DNA from: Clostridium sp. 'deep sea'
GTDB taxonomy: Bacteria > Bacillota > UBA994 > PWPR01
DNA length: 64,000 nt
Direction: 5' to 3'
Assembly (NCBI RefSeq): GCF_014931565.1
Contig: NZ_CP063353.1
Span: forward strand, 3,410,001 to 3,474,000
The position numbers and the translations under genes are program-made. The notes under the pieces are model-generated. The model was not told the origin of the DNA and made no database searches. It was given only the letters and a program-made list of their open reading frames with translations. This document shows positions 23,066 to 31,220 of this stretch, piece by piece. Positions within the stretch are counted from its first letter, which is position 1, and the number at the start of each line of letters is the position of its first letter.

Positions 23066-25081
23066 ATGATTAGTGAAGTAGCTTTAAAAATGCTTCAAAT
23101 ATCTTTAGAAGCTAGTATAGTAATTCTTTTAGTATTAGTTTTAACGCCTTTATTAAAAAGAAAATACTCTGCAAAGCTAAGATATTATATATGGTTGGCT
23201 TTGGCTATTAGATTAGTAATACCATTTAGTTTCTCTTTACCAAATAGCTTGACCATCTACCCAGTTCCTAAATCAATAGTACAAGCTGAAGTGAGCCAAA
23301 ATGGTGAAATAGTAACACTTAGTAACAAAGTTATTGTAGAACCTGAAACACCTGCTATAGCTGTAACAGAAAGTGATGATTATGAAGATACAGCAGGTGT
23401 CCAATATGTATCGAAACAAAACATGTACAAGATGAAGCAAAATATACTATATTATCTTCCTTTAATATGGATGTTAGGTATAGTGGTACTTGTTACTCAT
23501 CAGCTAATTGCCTATATAGTATTTTATAGTCTAGTAAATCGATGGAGTAGATGCAATAGCAATTTAGTTATTAGTAATTGTGTTAATAAAGTGATGTTGA
23601 ATCTTAACATGAACAATAAAATCACAATTTTACATAGTAAGATGGTTTCTAGTCCAATGTTAATTGGTTTTGTAAAACCTAAGTTAGTATTACCTGAACT
23701 AAAATATAGTGAGCTTGACTTGCAAAATATCATTAAACACGAATTAATACATTTAAAAAGACATGATATTTGGTTTAAATTGCTATTACAGATAGTAAAA
23801 GCAGTTCACTGGTACAACCCACTAATTTATATAATGCAAAATCAAGCATTCAAAACTATAGAACTGTCTTGTGATGAAGAAGTTGTAAAAGGCCTAACCA
23901 TTGATTGTAAAAAGCAGTATAGTTATACAATATTAAATTCAATAATAGAACAGCAGCAAAATAATAGTGTTTTTCCAAGCTATTTTTATAATAGCAGTAT
24001 TACTACAAAAGAAAGGATTAAAAATATAATGAATCATAACAAGAAGAAAAAAGGTAGCTTAATTTTTATTATGTTATTGGTATGCGTATGTTTAACTGGA
24101 AGTCTTTTGGTATATGGTGCAGATCAAGAAAGTAAACAACAGATTGAATTATCTAAGCAGGATCAAGTTTTTCTTAACTATATCGCTGAGCTAAAAGACA
24201 ATAGTTTAGCTATTAACTACCATTCTATAGAAGAAGGCAATTGCATGATATATACTATAAAATCTCTCAATAAAAGAGAGATACTGAAAGTGTATCTTGA
24301 GCAAGTTGAAAATACTGCAAACGAGCTTGTTTGGACTGTAAAAAAACATAAATATCTTAAACAAGAGTATGAAAGTATGTATCTTACTGAAGCCTGGATA
24401 GAGGCTCAAAAATATCATGATAATAAAGCTTTGGGCAATTTACTTTCTGATGAATTAAAAAAGCAATATTTAAGTTCAGAAGGCAAAGTGTCTTGGGATG
24501 ATTTAGCGGTAGAAAAATATGAAGCAACATTTAATGATTATGGTTGTTTAATCAATTATTTTCTAAAAGACATAGATTCAAGTTATTATGATTACCAAGA
24601 GACACTGACTTTTGGCAGAGAGAATAATAAACTTGTTATAGAGTCTATAAATGATGAGAAACAAATTAATAATCCTACTGATAATTCAAAAAGTCATGTT
24701 TTTTCATCAGATATTAATGTTATATTCATGCAATCAAAAGACCCTGAAACACTGTTAAAAAAGTATCGCCAAGGATTATTGAATGATGCATATACGACAA
24801 TGCTTTTGTTAACCAATGATGTAAACTTTGATGCAGAAGAACTTGCACGTAACACAATTAAGGTTAGTAGGGTTGAGGTTATTAATAAAGAAGTAAAAGA
24901 AAATAAAGCATGTTATAAACTAGAAATTGATATAGACAATGCAGATAAATCTGTTGATACAGAAACTTATACACGTTGGCTGTATATGAAAAATAGTGAC
25001 AGTAACGATCAAGCCGATGCAAATTGGCAATTAGCAGGTCTTTTGGATGGTGCACCAAGTCAAAAGTGGTGGAATAAATAA
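23066..25081 (+). CDS. BlaR1/MecR1-type M56 membrane metalloprotease with non-penicillin-binding sensor region
   Basis: The 671-residue protein has N-terminal membrane helices (about 8-30, 36-55, 128-155), the M56 zinc site NIIKHELIHLKRHDIW (H225, E226, H229) in the cytoplasmic loop, and a further helix (about 332-350, LIFIMLLVCVCLTGSLLVYG). The external C-terminal ~320 residues lack the S-x-x-K, S-x-N and K-T-G motifs of penicillin-sensing BlaR1. Instead they resemble the protein encoded at 25287 (shared W-V-K-K, ENNKLVI, and final W..GL....WWN). It should signal to the BlaI-type repressor by proteolysis upon binding an unknown external ligand. A terminator follows at 25102. Confidence 0.88.
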   Translation: MISEVALKMLQISLEASIVILLVLVLTPLLKRKYSAKLRYYIWLALAIRLVIPFSFSLPNSLTIYPVPKSIVQAEVSQNGEIVTLSNKVIVEPETPAIAVTESDDYEDTAGVQYVSKQNMYKMKQNILYYLPLIWMLGIVVLVTHQLIAYIVFYSLVNRWSRCNSNLVISNCVNKVMLNLNMNNKITILHSKMVSSPMLIGFVKPKLVLPELKYSELDLQNIIKHELIHLKRHDIWFKLLLQIVKAVHWYNPLIYIMQNQAFKTIELSCDEEVVKGLTIDCKKQYSYTILNSIIEQQQNNSVFPSYFYNSSITTKERIKNIMNHNKKKKGSLIFIMLLVCVCLTGSLLVYGADQESKQQIELSKQDQVFLNYIAELKDNSLAINYHSIEEGNCMIYTIKSLNKREILKVYLEQVENTANELVWTVKKHKYLKQEYESMYLTEAWIEAQKYHDNKALGNLLSDELKKQYLSSEGKVSWDDLAVEKYEATFNDYGCLINYFLKDIDSSYYDYQETLTFGRENNKLVIESINDEKQINNPTDNSKSHVFSSDINVIFMQSKDPETLLKKYRQGLLNDAYTTMLLLTNDVNFDAEELARNTIKVSRVEVINKEVKENKACYKLEIDIDNADKSVDTETYTRWLYMKNSDSNDQADANWQLAGLLDGAPSQKWWNK

Positions 25082-25101
25082 TTAATACCCTTTATATTAA
25101 A

Positions 25102-25140
25102 AGCCAAATAGTTGATATTATCAGCTATTTGGCTGTTTTT
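25102..25140 (+). terminator. Intrinsic terminator of the blaI-blaR1-type operon
   Basis: Arms agccaaatagttgata and tatcagctatttggct (one mismatch) around a minimal loop, followed by gttttta. Confidence 0.88.
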
Positions 25141-25286
25141 ATTTATATAAAATACAGAACAAAAGCTAAGTTAAACACGTATATTTAATGAAGTAAATAT
25201 GCTATTATTAAATATATCAAAAAAAATCATATAATAAATTAATAGCTATTTTTTTCTATAAAGTATATATGAAATAGAGGTGTAAC

Positions 25287-26534
25287 ATGTCAGCAAAAAC
25301 TGAAACCACTGCCAATGAACTTCCTGTAATAAAAATTATATTAATCATAAGTGTGGCATTGTTTTTAATACATGTGGTATATCAAGACTCATTGTGGACA
25401 AAAGTTGATAACCCTGTGTTCAACAATTTAAGTGAAGACAAACTAAGTCAGCTTAATAATATTATGATAGTTTATAACAACTTTTTGGAAACTATAGGAG
25501 ATAAAAGTATAATACAGAGTTATGAAATAAAAGATGTAAATGAACATGAAAAACTAATTAAAACAAAGAGCTATAGCAGAAGACAATATTTAGAGGTTAA
25601 ACTTAAATTACAAAGCATAAAAATTAATAATACCAATCAGCAAATTTGGTGTGTAAAAAAGTATAAATATAGTAATCCTAAAGATAAAAGTTTATTTTTA
25701 ACTGAACTGTTAGCTGAAACTTTGAAATCACGTGACTATAAATCATATTATCAAATATTATCACAGAAACTTAAACAAGAAAATACTTATTTGTTGAATT
25801 TACATAGTGCGCAGGTTGAAGATAAAAATCAGCTTGGTATGTATGAATGGTTTTTAGGTAATTCTTGTTTAGGAGTATCTATAGTAGATTATGAAATAGA
25901 GGTTTATGAAAACTCATACATAATTACCTACTGTTTAATTGACTCAATACCAACTAAGTTTTTCAGAAAAGAAAGGGTAACATTTAAAACTGAGAATAAC
26001 AAATTAGTTATTGCAACTCAATATAGTCCTCATGCTACCTGGCTTCGAAAGAATGAGAAAGATGAACAACAAGAAAAACAAATTTATTTCGATGCTTATA
26101 TAAACAGAGAATACCCTCTGTATTTAAAAGAAAATGACCGCAGGGCCTATAATAAGCTTTATGATAGAGCAAAAAATGGCTTGATTAATAGAAAACATTA
26201 TGATTCTGCAAAGCTTGCCATGCAAAGTTATACTAAGGCAATGTTAGCTGGAGATTACCTACAATTAGTAATGGATTCTGTAGGCGAAAGATTTAACTCC
26301 GAGGGGCTAAAAGTTTGGTCAGTAATTAAAATAACAGATATTAACATCACAAAAGAAGATATCCGTGAATATAAAGCATTTTATCAGCTAGAAATTAATT
26401 TGGATTATGCAGGTCAAACTCAATTAAAAGTAGGTAAAAATACCTTATGGCTTTACTTACTAAAAACCAATAAAGGATGGGTAGTTGAAGGTTTAAAATC
26501 TAATCATCCTAATGAACATTGGTGGAATACTTAA
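25287..26534 (+). CDS. Membrane-anchored stand-alone copy of the BlaR1-like sensor region
   Basis: The 415-residue protein has a single N-terminal membrane helix (about 13-31, IKIILIISVALFLIHVVY) and a large external domain. That domain is related along its length to the external part of the upstream M56 protease. Shared blocks, in order, are W-[TC]-V-K-K-x-K-Y, S-x-x-L-T-E, E-x-[LV]-T-F-x-x-E-N-N-K-L-V-I, I-x-x-E-x-x-E-x-K-A-x-Y-x-L-E-I, T-x-W-L-Y and a C-terminal W-x-x-x-G-L...W-W-N. It has no protease helices. The ribosome binding site is gaggtgtaac. It may bind the same ligand as, or heterodimerise with, the receptor; this is inference. Confidence 0.72.
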   Translation: MSAKTETTANELPVIKIILIISVALFLIHVVYQDSLWTKVDNPVFNNLSEDKLSQLNNIMIVYNNFLETIGDKSIIQSYEIKDVNEHEKLIKTKSYSRRQYLEVKLKLQSIKINNTNQQIWCVKKYKYSNPKDKSLFLTELLAETLKSRDYKSYYQILSQKLKQENTYLLNLHSAQVEDKNQLGMYEWFLGNSCLGVSIVDYEIEVYENSYIITYCLIDSIPTKFFRKERVTFKTENNKLVIATQYSPHATWLRKNEKDEQQEKQIYFDAYINREYPLYLKENDRRAYNKLYDRAKNGLINRKHYDSAKLAMQSYTKAMLAGDYLQLVMDSVGERFNSEGLKVWSVIKITDINITKEDIREYKAFYQLEINLDYAGQTQLKVGKNTLWLYLLKTNKGWVVEGLKSNHPNEHWWNT

Positions 26535-26558
26535 TATTATTTTATAGGATGTATTATA

Positions 26559-27065
26559 ATGCTAGTGAGAGAACACCATGACAAAAAAACAAATAAGTTT
26601 TGTAGATATTTAGGAATTGAATATCCCATAATACTAATAGAAGATACAACTCTAGAAAAAGACTATGTGGAATTTAACTTAAATAGCTTTAGTTATTATT
26701 TTAACTCTACTAAAAACCATAATATAATCAAATGTTTACAGAAATTTTATAAAAAAGAATGTCGAAACATTATTAATGAAAGACTAAAAATATACCAAGC
26801 TCAAATTAGGTTAAAGTACCGATCAGTAACAATAAAAGAGAGTAGTGCTATATGGGGAAGTTGCAATATAGATAAACACCTGGTTTTTAATTGGAAGTTA
26901 ATTATGTTGCCAATAGAGGTAATTGATTATGTAGTAGTACATGAGCTATGTCATTTAAAACACCTGAACCACGATAGATCTTTTTGGAGATTAGTGGGAA
27001 GATACTACCCTAATTATAAAGATATTATGAAAATACTAGGAACAGATAAAAAGAAAAGTTTATAG
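26559..27065 (+). CDS. YgjP-like metal-dependent hydrolase (DUF45)
   Basis: A 168-residue zincin of the YgjP/DUF45 family: SSAIWGSCNIDKHLVFNWKLIMLPIEVIDYVVVHELCHLKHLNHDRSFWRLVGRYYP contains HExxH (about H128-H132) and the downstream conserved H and W. This is shorter than the usual ~230 residues because the N-terminal part is reduced. The protein is cytoplasmic, and its substrate is unknown. It begins 24 bp after the sensor-like gene, so it may share its transcript. A terminator follows. Confidence 0.85.
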   Translation: MLVREHHDKKTNKFCRYLGIEYPIILIEDTTLEKDYVEFNLNSFSYYFNSTKNHNIIKCLQKFYKKECRNIINERLKIYQAQIRLKYRSVTIKESSAIWGSCNIDKHLVFNWKLIMLPIEVIDYVVVHELCHLKHLNHDRSFWRLVGRYYPNYKDIMKILGTDKKKSL

Positions 27066-27067
27066 TA

Positions 27068-27100
27068 AAAACCTAACAATAAAGTTTGTTGGGTTTTTTA
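27068..27100 (+). terminator. Intrinsic terminator
   Basis: Arms aaacctaacaa and ttgttgggttt with a loop of about seven bases and a run of six T (tttttta), directly after the YgjP-like gene. Confidence 0.85.
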
Positions 27101-27104
27101 TTCT

Positions 27105-27174
27105 AACCAGAGGGGACAGTCCCCTCTGGTTGATTGGGTAAACTTTTTCGCCAATGGGGACTGTCCCCATTGGC
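27105..27174. repeat. REP/BIME-like doublet of GGGGAC palindromes
   Basis: Two hairpins follow one another. The first has perfect 12-bp arms (aaccagagggga at 27105-27116 and its complement at 27120-27131, loop cag). The second has perfect 11-bp arms (gccaatgggga at 27150-27160 and complement at 27164-27174, loop ctg). Both centre on ggggac-N-gtcccc but differ outside the core and have inverted loops. This is a paired, BIME-like arrangement, distinct in sequence from the elements at 160 and 674, and far more GC-rich than its surroundings. Confidence 0.78.
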
Positions 27175-27186
27175 AGACTTTTGGGG

Positions 27187-28071
27187 TTAAGATAAATGTT
27201 TGTTAAGCAATTTTTGAGCATCAGCATAGATATCATCTTTGGGGCCGTTTAATAATACAAGAATATATGATTTATTATTATGTATTGCAGTTGCAACGAG
27301 GCAATAACCGGCATGAGAAGTAAAGCCTGTTTTAAATCCTGTAACTGATTTTGTAAACCACTCACTATTTTGCTGTAACAACTTATTTGAATTTATCCAA
27401 TCATTATGTTTACCTACTTGATAAGTAATTGTATTTGCAACCTTACATAAAAAATCATTTTTTAGTGACTCTTGCGTGATTAAGGCAAGATCTTTTGCGG
27501 TGCTATAGTGGTTGTTATCATGAAAACCATCAACTGTTGTGAAATTTGAATTAACAGCACCTATTTCTTGGGCTTTTTTATTCATTAGCTCAATAAATTT
27601 ATCCCTAGCGACCCTAAAGCTTATTTCTTTGTTAGATAATTTTTTGCCAGTATGAACAGCCAGTACTTGAGCTGCATCATTGCCCGAGGGAAGCATTAAG
27701 CCATAAATTAAATCTCTTACTGTTAATCTTTCTCCTTTACATAAGCCTGCTGTACTTGATCCTAATGGAGTTAAGTATATTTCATTATCAACATACACAA
27801 TTTCGTTTAAATCTAAATAATCCAAGGCTGTGATAGCGGTCAAAATCTTGGTAGTACTCGCTGGATACATTCTACTAGTGCTTTTTTTGCTATAAATAAT
27901 ATTATTTGTCTCAGAGTCAATTAAAAGAGCACTCTTAGCTACAAGATCTACTTTGTCATAAAAATTAGAAAAGGCAATCACAATTAAAATAGTTAAAATG
28001 TATAAGATTAGTTTATTTATTAATCTTTTTTTTCTATATTTTTTATTTTTATGCTTTTTTGAGTATTTCAT
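27187..28071 (-). CDS. D-alanyl-D-alanine carboxypeptidase (S11 family), minimal form
   Basis: The 294-residue enzyme removes the terminal D-Ala of peptidoglycan stem peptides outside the membrane. A very basic N-terminus and one helix (about 20-37) give a signal anchor. The three penicillin-binding motifs are intact: S72-T-T-K75 in MYPASTTKILTA, S129-G-N in LPSGNDAA, and K-T-G in FKTGFTSHAGYC (about 246). The C-terminal beta domain and amphipathic anchor of full-length DacA/DacF (about 380 residues) are missing, as in short clostridial paralogues. It is transcribed alone toward the REP doublet. Confidence 0.92.
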   Translation of the reverse strand: MKYSKKHKNKKYRKKRLINKLILYILTILIVIAFSNFYDKVDLVAKSALLIDSETNNIIYSKKSTSRMYPASTTKILTAITALDYLDLNEIVYVDNEIYLTPLGSSTAGLCKGERLTVRDLIYGLMLPSGNDAAQVLAVHTGKKLSNKEISFRVARDKFIELMNKKAQEIGAVNSNFTTVDGFHDNNHYSTAKDLALITQESLKNDFLCKVANTITYQVGKHNDWINSNKLLQQNSEWFTKSVTGFKTGFTSHAGYCLVATAIHNNKSYILVLLNGPKDDIYADAQKLLNKHLS

Positions 28072-28244
28072 GTAAAAAATCCTCTCACTATTATTTTATG
28101 TATTAACTATAACTTATTCTGGTTTTTAATAAATTATTATTAGCTATAATATATTCCACTTTTTTATGATTTAAATTATACAAAAACATTAAATATACCT
28201 GCTTATTGACTGTTGGTGTATTGATATAGCTATATCCTTAGTAT

Positions 28245-28266
28245 AAAAAGCATTAATGCTTTTTTT
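28245..28266. terminator. Orphan terminator-like hairpin
   Basis: A perfect palindrome, aaaaagcatt / aatgcttttt, followed by further T. No gene ends nearby: the carboxypeptidase starts at 28071 on the other strand, and the next gene begins at 28535. It may end a short untranslated RNA or act on an upstream leader; nothing else is recognised in 28072-28400. Confidence 0.5.
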
Positions 28267-28404
28267 CATCATATTAAATGAGTTTTGTGTAAATTCAATA
28301 TTGGTATCTATAATTTTATAGATTATAAATACACAGTTTTTTTATAGTTGTTAAGTTGATTATGTGATTAATATGGCAATAATTAGTTAATGAAGATCAC
28401 CTTA

Positions 28405-28451
28405 TTGACTTACTAAAAAACTAATACTATAATATATTTCGTACACGAAAT
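28405..28451 (+). promoter_or_regulatory. Promoter and inverted repeat of the MarR-ABC exporter operon
   Basis: TTGACT (28405-28410) and TATAAT (28428-28433) are 17 bp apart. Immediately downstream, atttcg-taca-cgaaat (28436-28451) is an inverted repeat placed over the transcription start, the expected operator of the MarR protein encoded at 28535. Confidence 0.75.
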
Positions 28452-28534
28452 AATTGCATAGAAAATAAATACAACATAAAAAGCTCACTACTAAATATTA
28501 AGAAAATTGTATTCGAAAGTTGGTGATATAAATA

Positions 28535-28990
28535 GTGGATAATACAGCTAAAAGTAGTTTAATAATTGGTGTAATAAAAAAACTAAAGAAATCAGTTACT
28601 AAGAGGTATCATAAGCATTTTGCAAATATGAATATTACCGGTACGCAAGGTATGATTGTAGGTATTTTAGTGCATAAAGGTAATATGAAAATTAGTGATT
28701 TAAGTAAAAAAATGCAATTATCTAATAGTACAGTTTCGGGTATTATTGATCGATTAGAAAAAAATAATATTGTAGAGAGAATCAGAAGTAAAGAGGACCG
28801 CAGAGTTGTAATGGTTTCTTTAAAAGAAGAGTTTAAAAAAGAGGCTAAAGAAAGACACGAAGCCGTAGAAAATCATTTTAATGGTGTTATAAACTTAGCA
28901 ACTCCAGAGGAGTTAGATAAGATTTTAGAAGGGTTTATGATAGTAGAAAAGCTTATAAATAAAGCAGAACAAAATTTAGATCAGGAGTAA
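28535..28990 (+). CDS. MarR-family regulator of an ABC exporter
   Basis: A 151-residue MarR protein: MKISDLSKKMQLSNSTVSGIIDRLEKNNIVERIRSKEDRRVVMVSL spans the recognition helix and wing. The start is GTG at 28535, seven bases behind ggtgat. It begins an operon with two ABC genes (5-bp gap, then 4-bp overlap). Such MarR-ABC-ABC operons are usually drug- or lipid-efflux systems de-repressed by substrate. Confidence 0.92.
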   Translation: MDNTAKSSLIIGVIKKLKKSVTKRYHKHFANMNITGTQGMIVGILVHKGNMKISDLSKKMQLSNSTVSGIIDRLEKNNIVERIRSKEDRRVVMVSLKEEFKKEAKERHEAVENHFNGVINLATPEELDKILEGFMIVEKLINKAEQNLDQE

Positions 28991-28994
28991 TGTT

Positions 28995-31220
28995 ATGCTA
29001 AAACTAACAAAGTTCTTAAAGCCCTTCATTATTTCTTTGTTAATTGCAATAGCTTTGTTGTTTGTGCAAGCAATGACAGACTTAGCTTTGCCAGACTATA
29101 TGTCTGATATAGTTAATAAAGGTATACAGCAGGGTGGAATAGACAGTTCCATACCACAGATAGTAACTGAAACAGATATAAATAGATTAAATCTATTTTA
29201 CAATGAGGATACAAAACAACTAATACTAAGCAAGTACGATTTAATAACATCAAGTGATGAGCAGTATAACAATTATTTAGAGAAATATCCAAAATTAAAT
29301 CAGCAGCCTATCTATGTGGTTAAAAAATTAAGTAAAGATGAAGTGAATGAATTAAGCTTGCCGATGGCTAAAGCGATGTTAGCTGTTGCTGGCGTAGAGC
29401 AAATGAAAGCAAGTGCAAAGGATGGGTTTATTGAGTTCAATGGAACAAAAATACCTGCCAATACAGATTTATTTGCACTTTTAGCTAATATGCCCAAAGC
29501 ACAACGTGAGGTGTTATTGAATAAGTCTAGCGAAAGATTTACTCAAATGGGAGATAAAATGGTAGTTCAAGCTGGAGCCAATGTAGTTAAAAGTTACTAT
29601 GAGGGCTTAGGGGTTGATGTTAGCAAGCTACAAAGAAACTATATTTTAAGAATTGGTGCTTTAATGTTATTAATATCTTTAATAGGGGCAGCTTGTTCTA
29701 TTGCAGTTGGATTTATTGCTGCAAAAATAGCCGCAGGGCTAGGACGTAACCTACGTAAAAGAATATTTGAAAAGGTATCTAGTTTTTCCAATATAGGAAT
29801 TGATAAGTTTTCTACAGCATCTTTAATAACTCGTAGCACTAATGATGTTACTCAAATACAATCACTTATGGTAATGGTGATACGTATGGTGTTTTATGCC
29901 CCCATTTTGGGTATTGGTGGTGTATTACGAGCAATAAGTAAAAGCACCTCAATGTCTTGGATTATAGCCTTAGCTGTAATTATACTACTAGGTTTAATTG
30001 GTATTATATTTGTTATTGCTTTACCTAAATTCAAACTGGTTCAAAAGCTAATTGATAAATTAAACAGGGTAACCCGAGAGAATTTAACTGGCACTATGGT
30101 TATAAGGGCTTTTAATACTCAAAAGTTTGAGGAAAATCGTTTTGATAAAGCCAACAAAGATTTAACCAATGTTAATTTATTTGTTAATAGAGTAATGGTA
30201 TTAATGTTTCCTGCCATGACCTTTATAATGAATGCAACCATGTTACTAATTATATGGGTAGGTGCTCATCAAATTGCTGAGTCAACAATGTTAGTTGGCG
30301 ATATGATGGCCTATATGCAGTATGCTATGCAAATTATCTTTGCCTTCTTAATGCTTTCAATGATGTTTATTATGATACCAAGAGCTGCCGTATCCGCTCA
30401 GCGTATTGCCGAAGTCCTTGAAACAGAACCATCCATAGTTGATCCAAAGCAACCTAAAAAGCTTGGTAAAAACAGTAATGGAGTTTTAGAGTTTAAAAAT
30501 GTTACATTTAAATACCCTGGAGCAGAGCAAGCTATGCTCAAAAACATTAGCTTTAAGGCTGAGCCGGGTAAAGTAACAGCTATAATTGGAGCAACGGGTT
30601 CGGGTAAAACAACCTTAGTTAACTTAATACCTCGCTTTTATGATGTTGATAGTGGAGAGATTTTAATCGACGATATAAACATAAAAGATGTAACTCAACA
30701 CGATGTACGTGAAGTAGTTGGTTATGTTCCTCAAAAGGCAACTCTTTTTAGTGGAACAATAGAGTCAAACTTAAAATATGGTGATGAAAATGCTAGTGAT
30801 AAATTTGTTAAAGAGTCGGCAGAGATAGCTCAGGCAACAGAATTTATTAAAGATAAGCCAGAGGCTTTTAACTCTGCAATATCCCAAGGTGGATCTAATG
30901 TATCGGGTGGTCAAAAACAACGTTTATCAATTGCCCGTGCTTTAGTAAAAGATTCTAAAATATATATATTTGATGATAGTTTTTCAGCACTAGACTTTAA
31001 GACAGACGCAGCCCTAAGAAAAGCTTTAAATGAAAAAACCAACAGCAAAACTATTATTATAGTTGCTCAAAGAATATCTACTATTAAAAAAGCAGATCAA
31101 ATTATAGTACTCGAGGACGGAAATATGGTTGGTATAGGTACACATGATCAACTAATGCAAAACTGTGAGGAGTACCGTGAAATTGCCTATTCACAGCTTT
31201 CAAAGGAGGAATTAGCATGA
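28995..31220 (+). CDS. ABC exporter subunit, degenerate nucleotide-site half (TM287-like)
   Basis: The 741-residue half-exporter is long because about 180 residues lie between membrane helices 1 and 2 (roughly 35-220) as an external, mostly helical insertion. The ATPase has Walker A GATGSGKTT (K about 537), signature VSGGQKQR and Walker B IYIFDDSFSALD, where Asp replaces the catalytic Glu. The H-loop position is occupied by Gln (VAQRIST). These changes mark the non-catalytic site partner of heterodimeric exporters such as TM287/288. It overlaps the next gene by four bases (ATGA). Confidence 0.92.
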   Translation: MLKLTKFLKPFIISLLIAIALLFVQAMTDLALPDYMSDIVNKGIQQGGIDSSIPQIVTETDINRLNLFYNEDTKQLILSKYDLITSSDEQYNNYLEKYPKLNQQPIYVVKKLSKDEVNELSLPMAKAMLAVAGVEQMKASAKDGFIEFNGTKIPANTDLFALLANMPKAQREVLLNKSSERFTQMGDKMVVQAGANVVKSYYEGLGVDVSKLQRNYILRIGALMLLISLIGAACSIAVGFIAAKIAAGLGRNLRKRIFEKVSSFSNIGIDKFSTASLITRSTNDVTQIQSLMVMVIRMVFYAPILGIGGVLRAISKSTSMSWIIALAVIILLGLIGIIFVIALPKFKLVQKLIDKLNRVTRENLTGTMVIRAFNTQKFEENRFDKANKDLTNVNLFVNRVMVLMFPAMTFIMNATMLLIIWVGAHQIAESTMLVGDMMAYMQYAMQIIFAFLMLSMMFIMIPRAAVSAQRIAEVLETEPSIVDPKQPKKLGKNSNGVLEFKNVTFKYPGAEQAMLKNISFKAEPGKVTAIIGATGSGKTTLVNLIPRFYDVDSGEILIDDINIKDVTQHDVREVVGYVPQKATLFSGTIESNLKYGDENASDKFVKESAEIAQATEFIKDKPEAFNSAISQGGSNVSGGQKQRLSIARALVKDSKIYIFDDSFSALDFKTDAALRKALNEKTNSKTIIIVAQRISTIKKADQIIVLEDGNMVGIGTHDQLMQNCEEYREIAYSQLSKEELA

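Noticed and set aside
22610-25081. Beta-lactam resistance operon
   Set aside because: BlaI and BlaR1-type proteins are present, but the receptor lacks penicillin-binding motifs and there is no beta-lactamase or PBP2a gene alongside.
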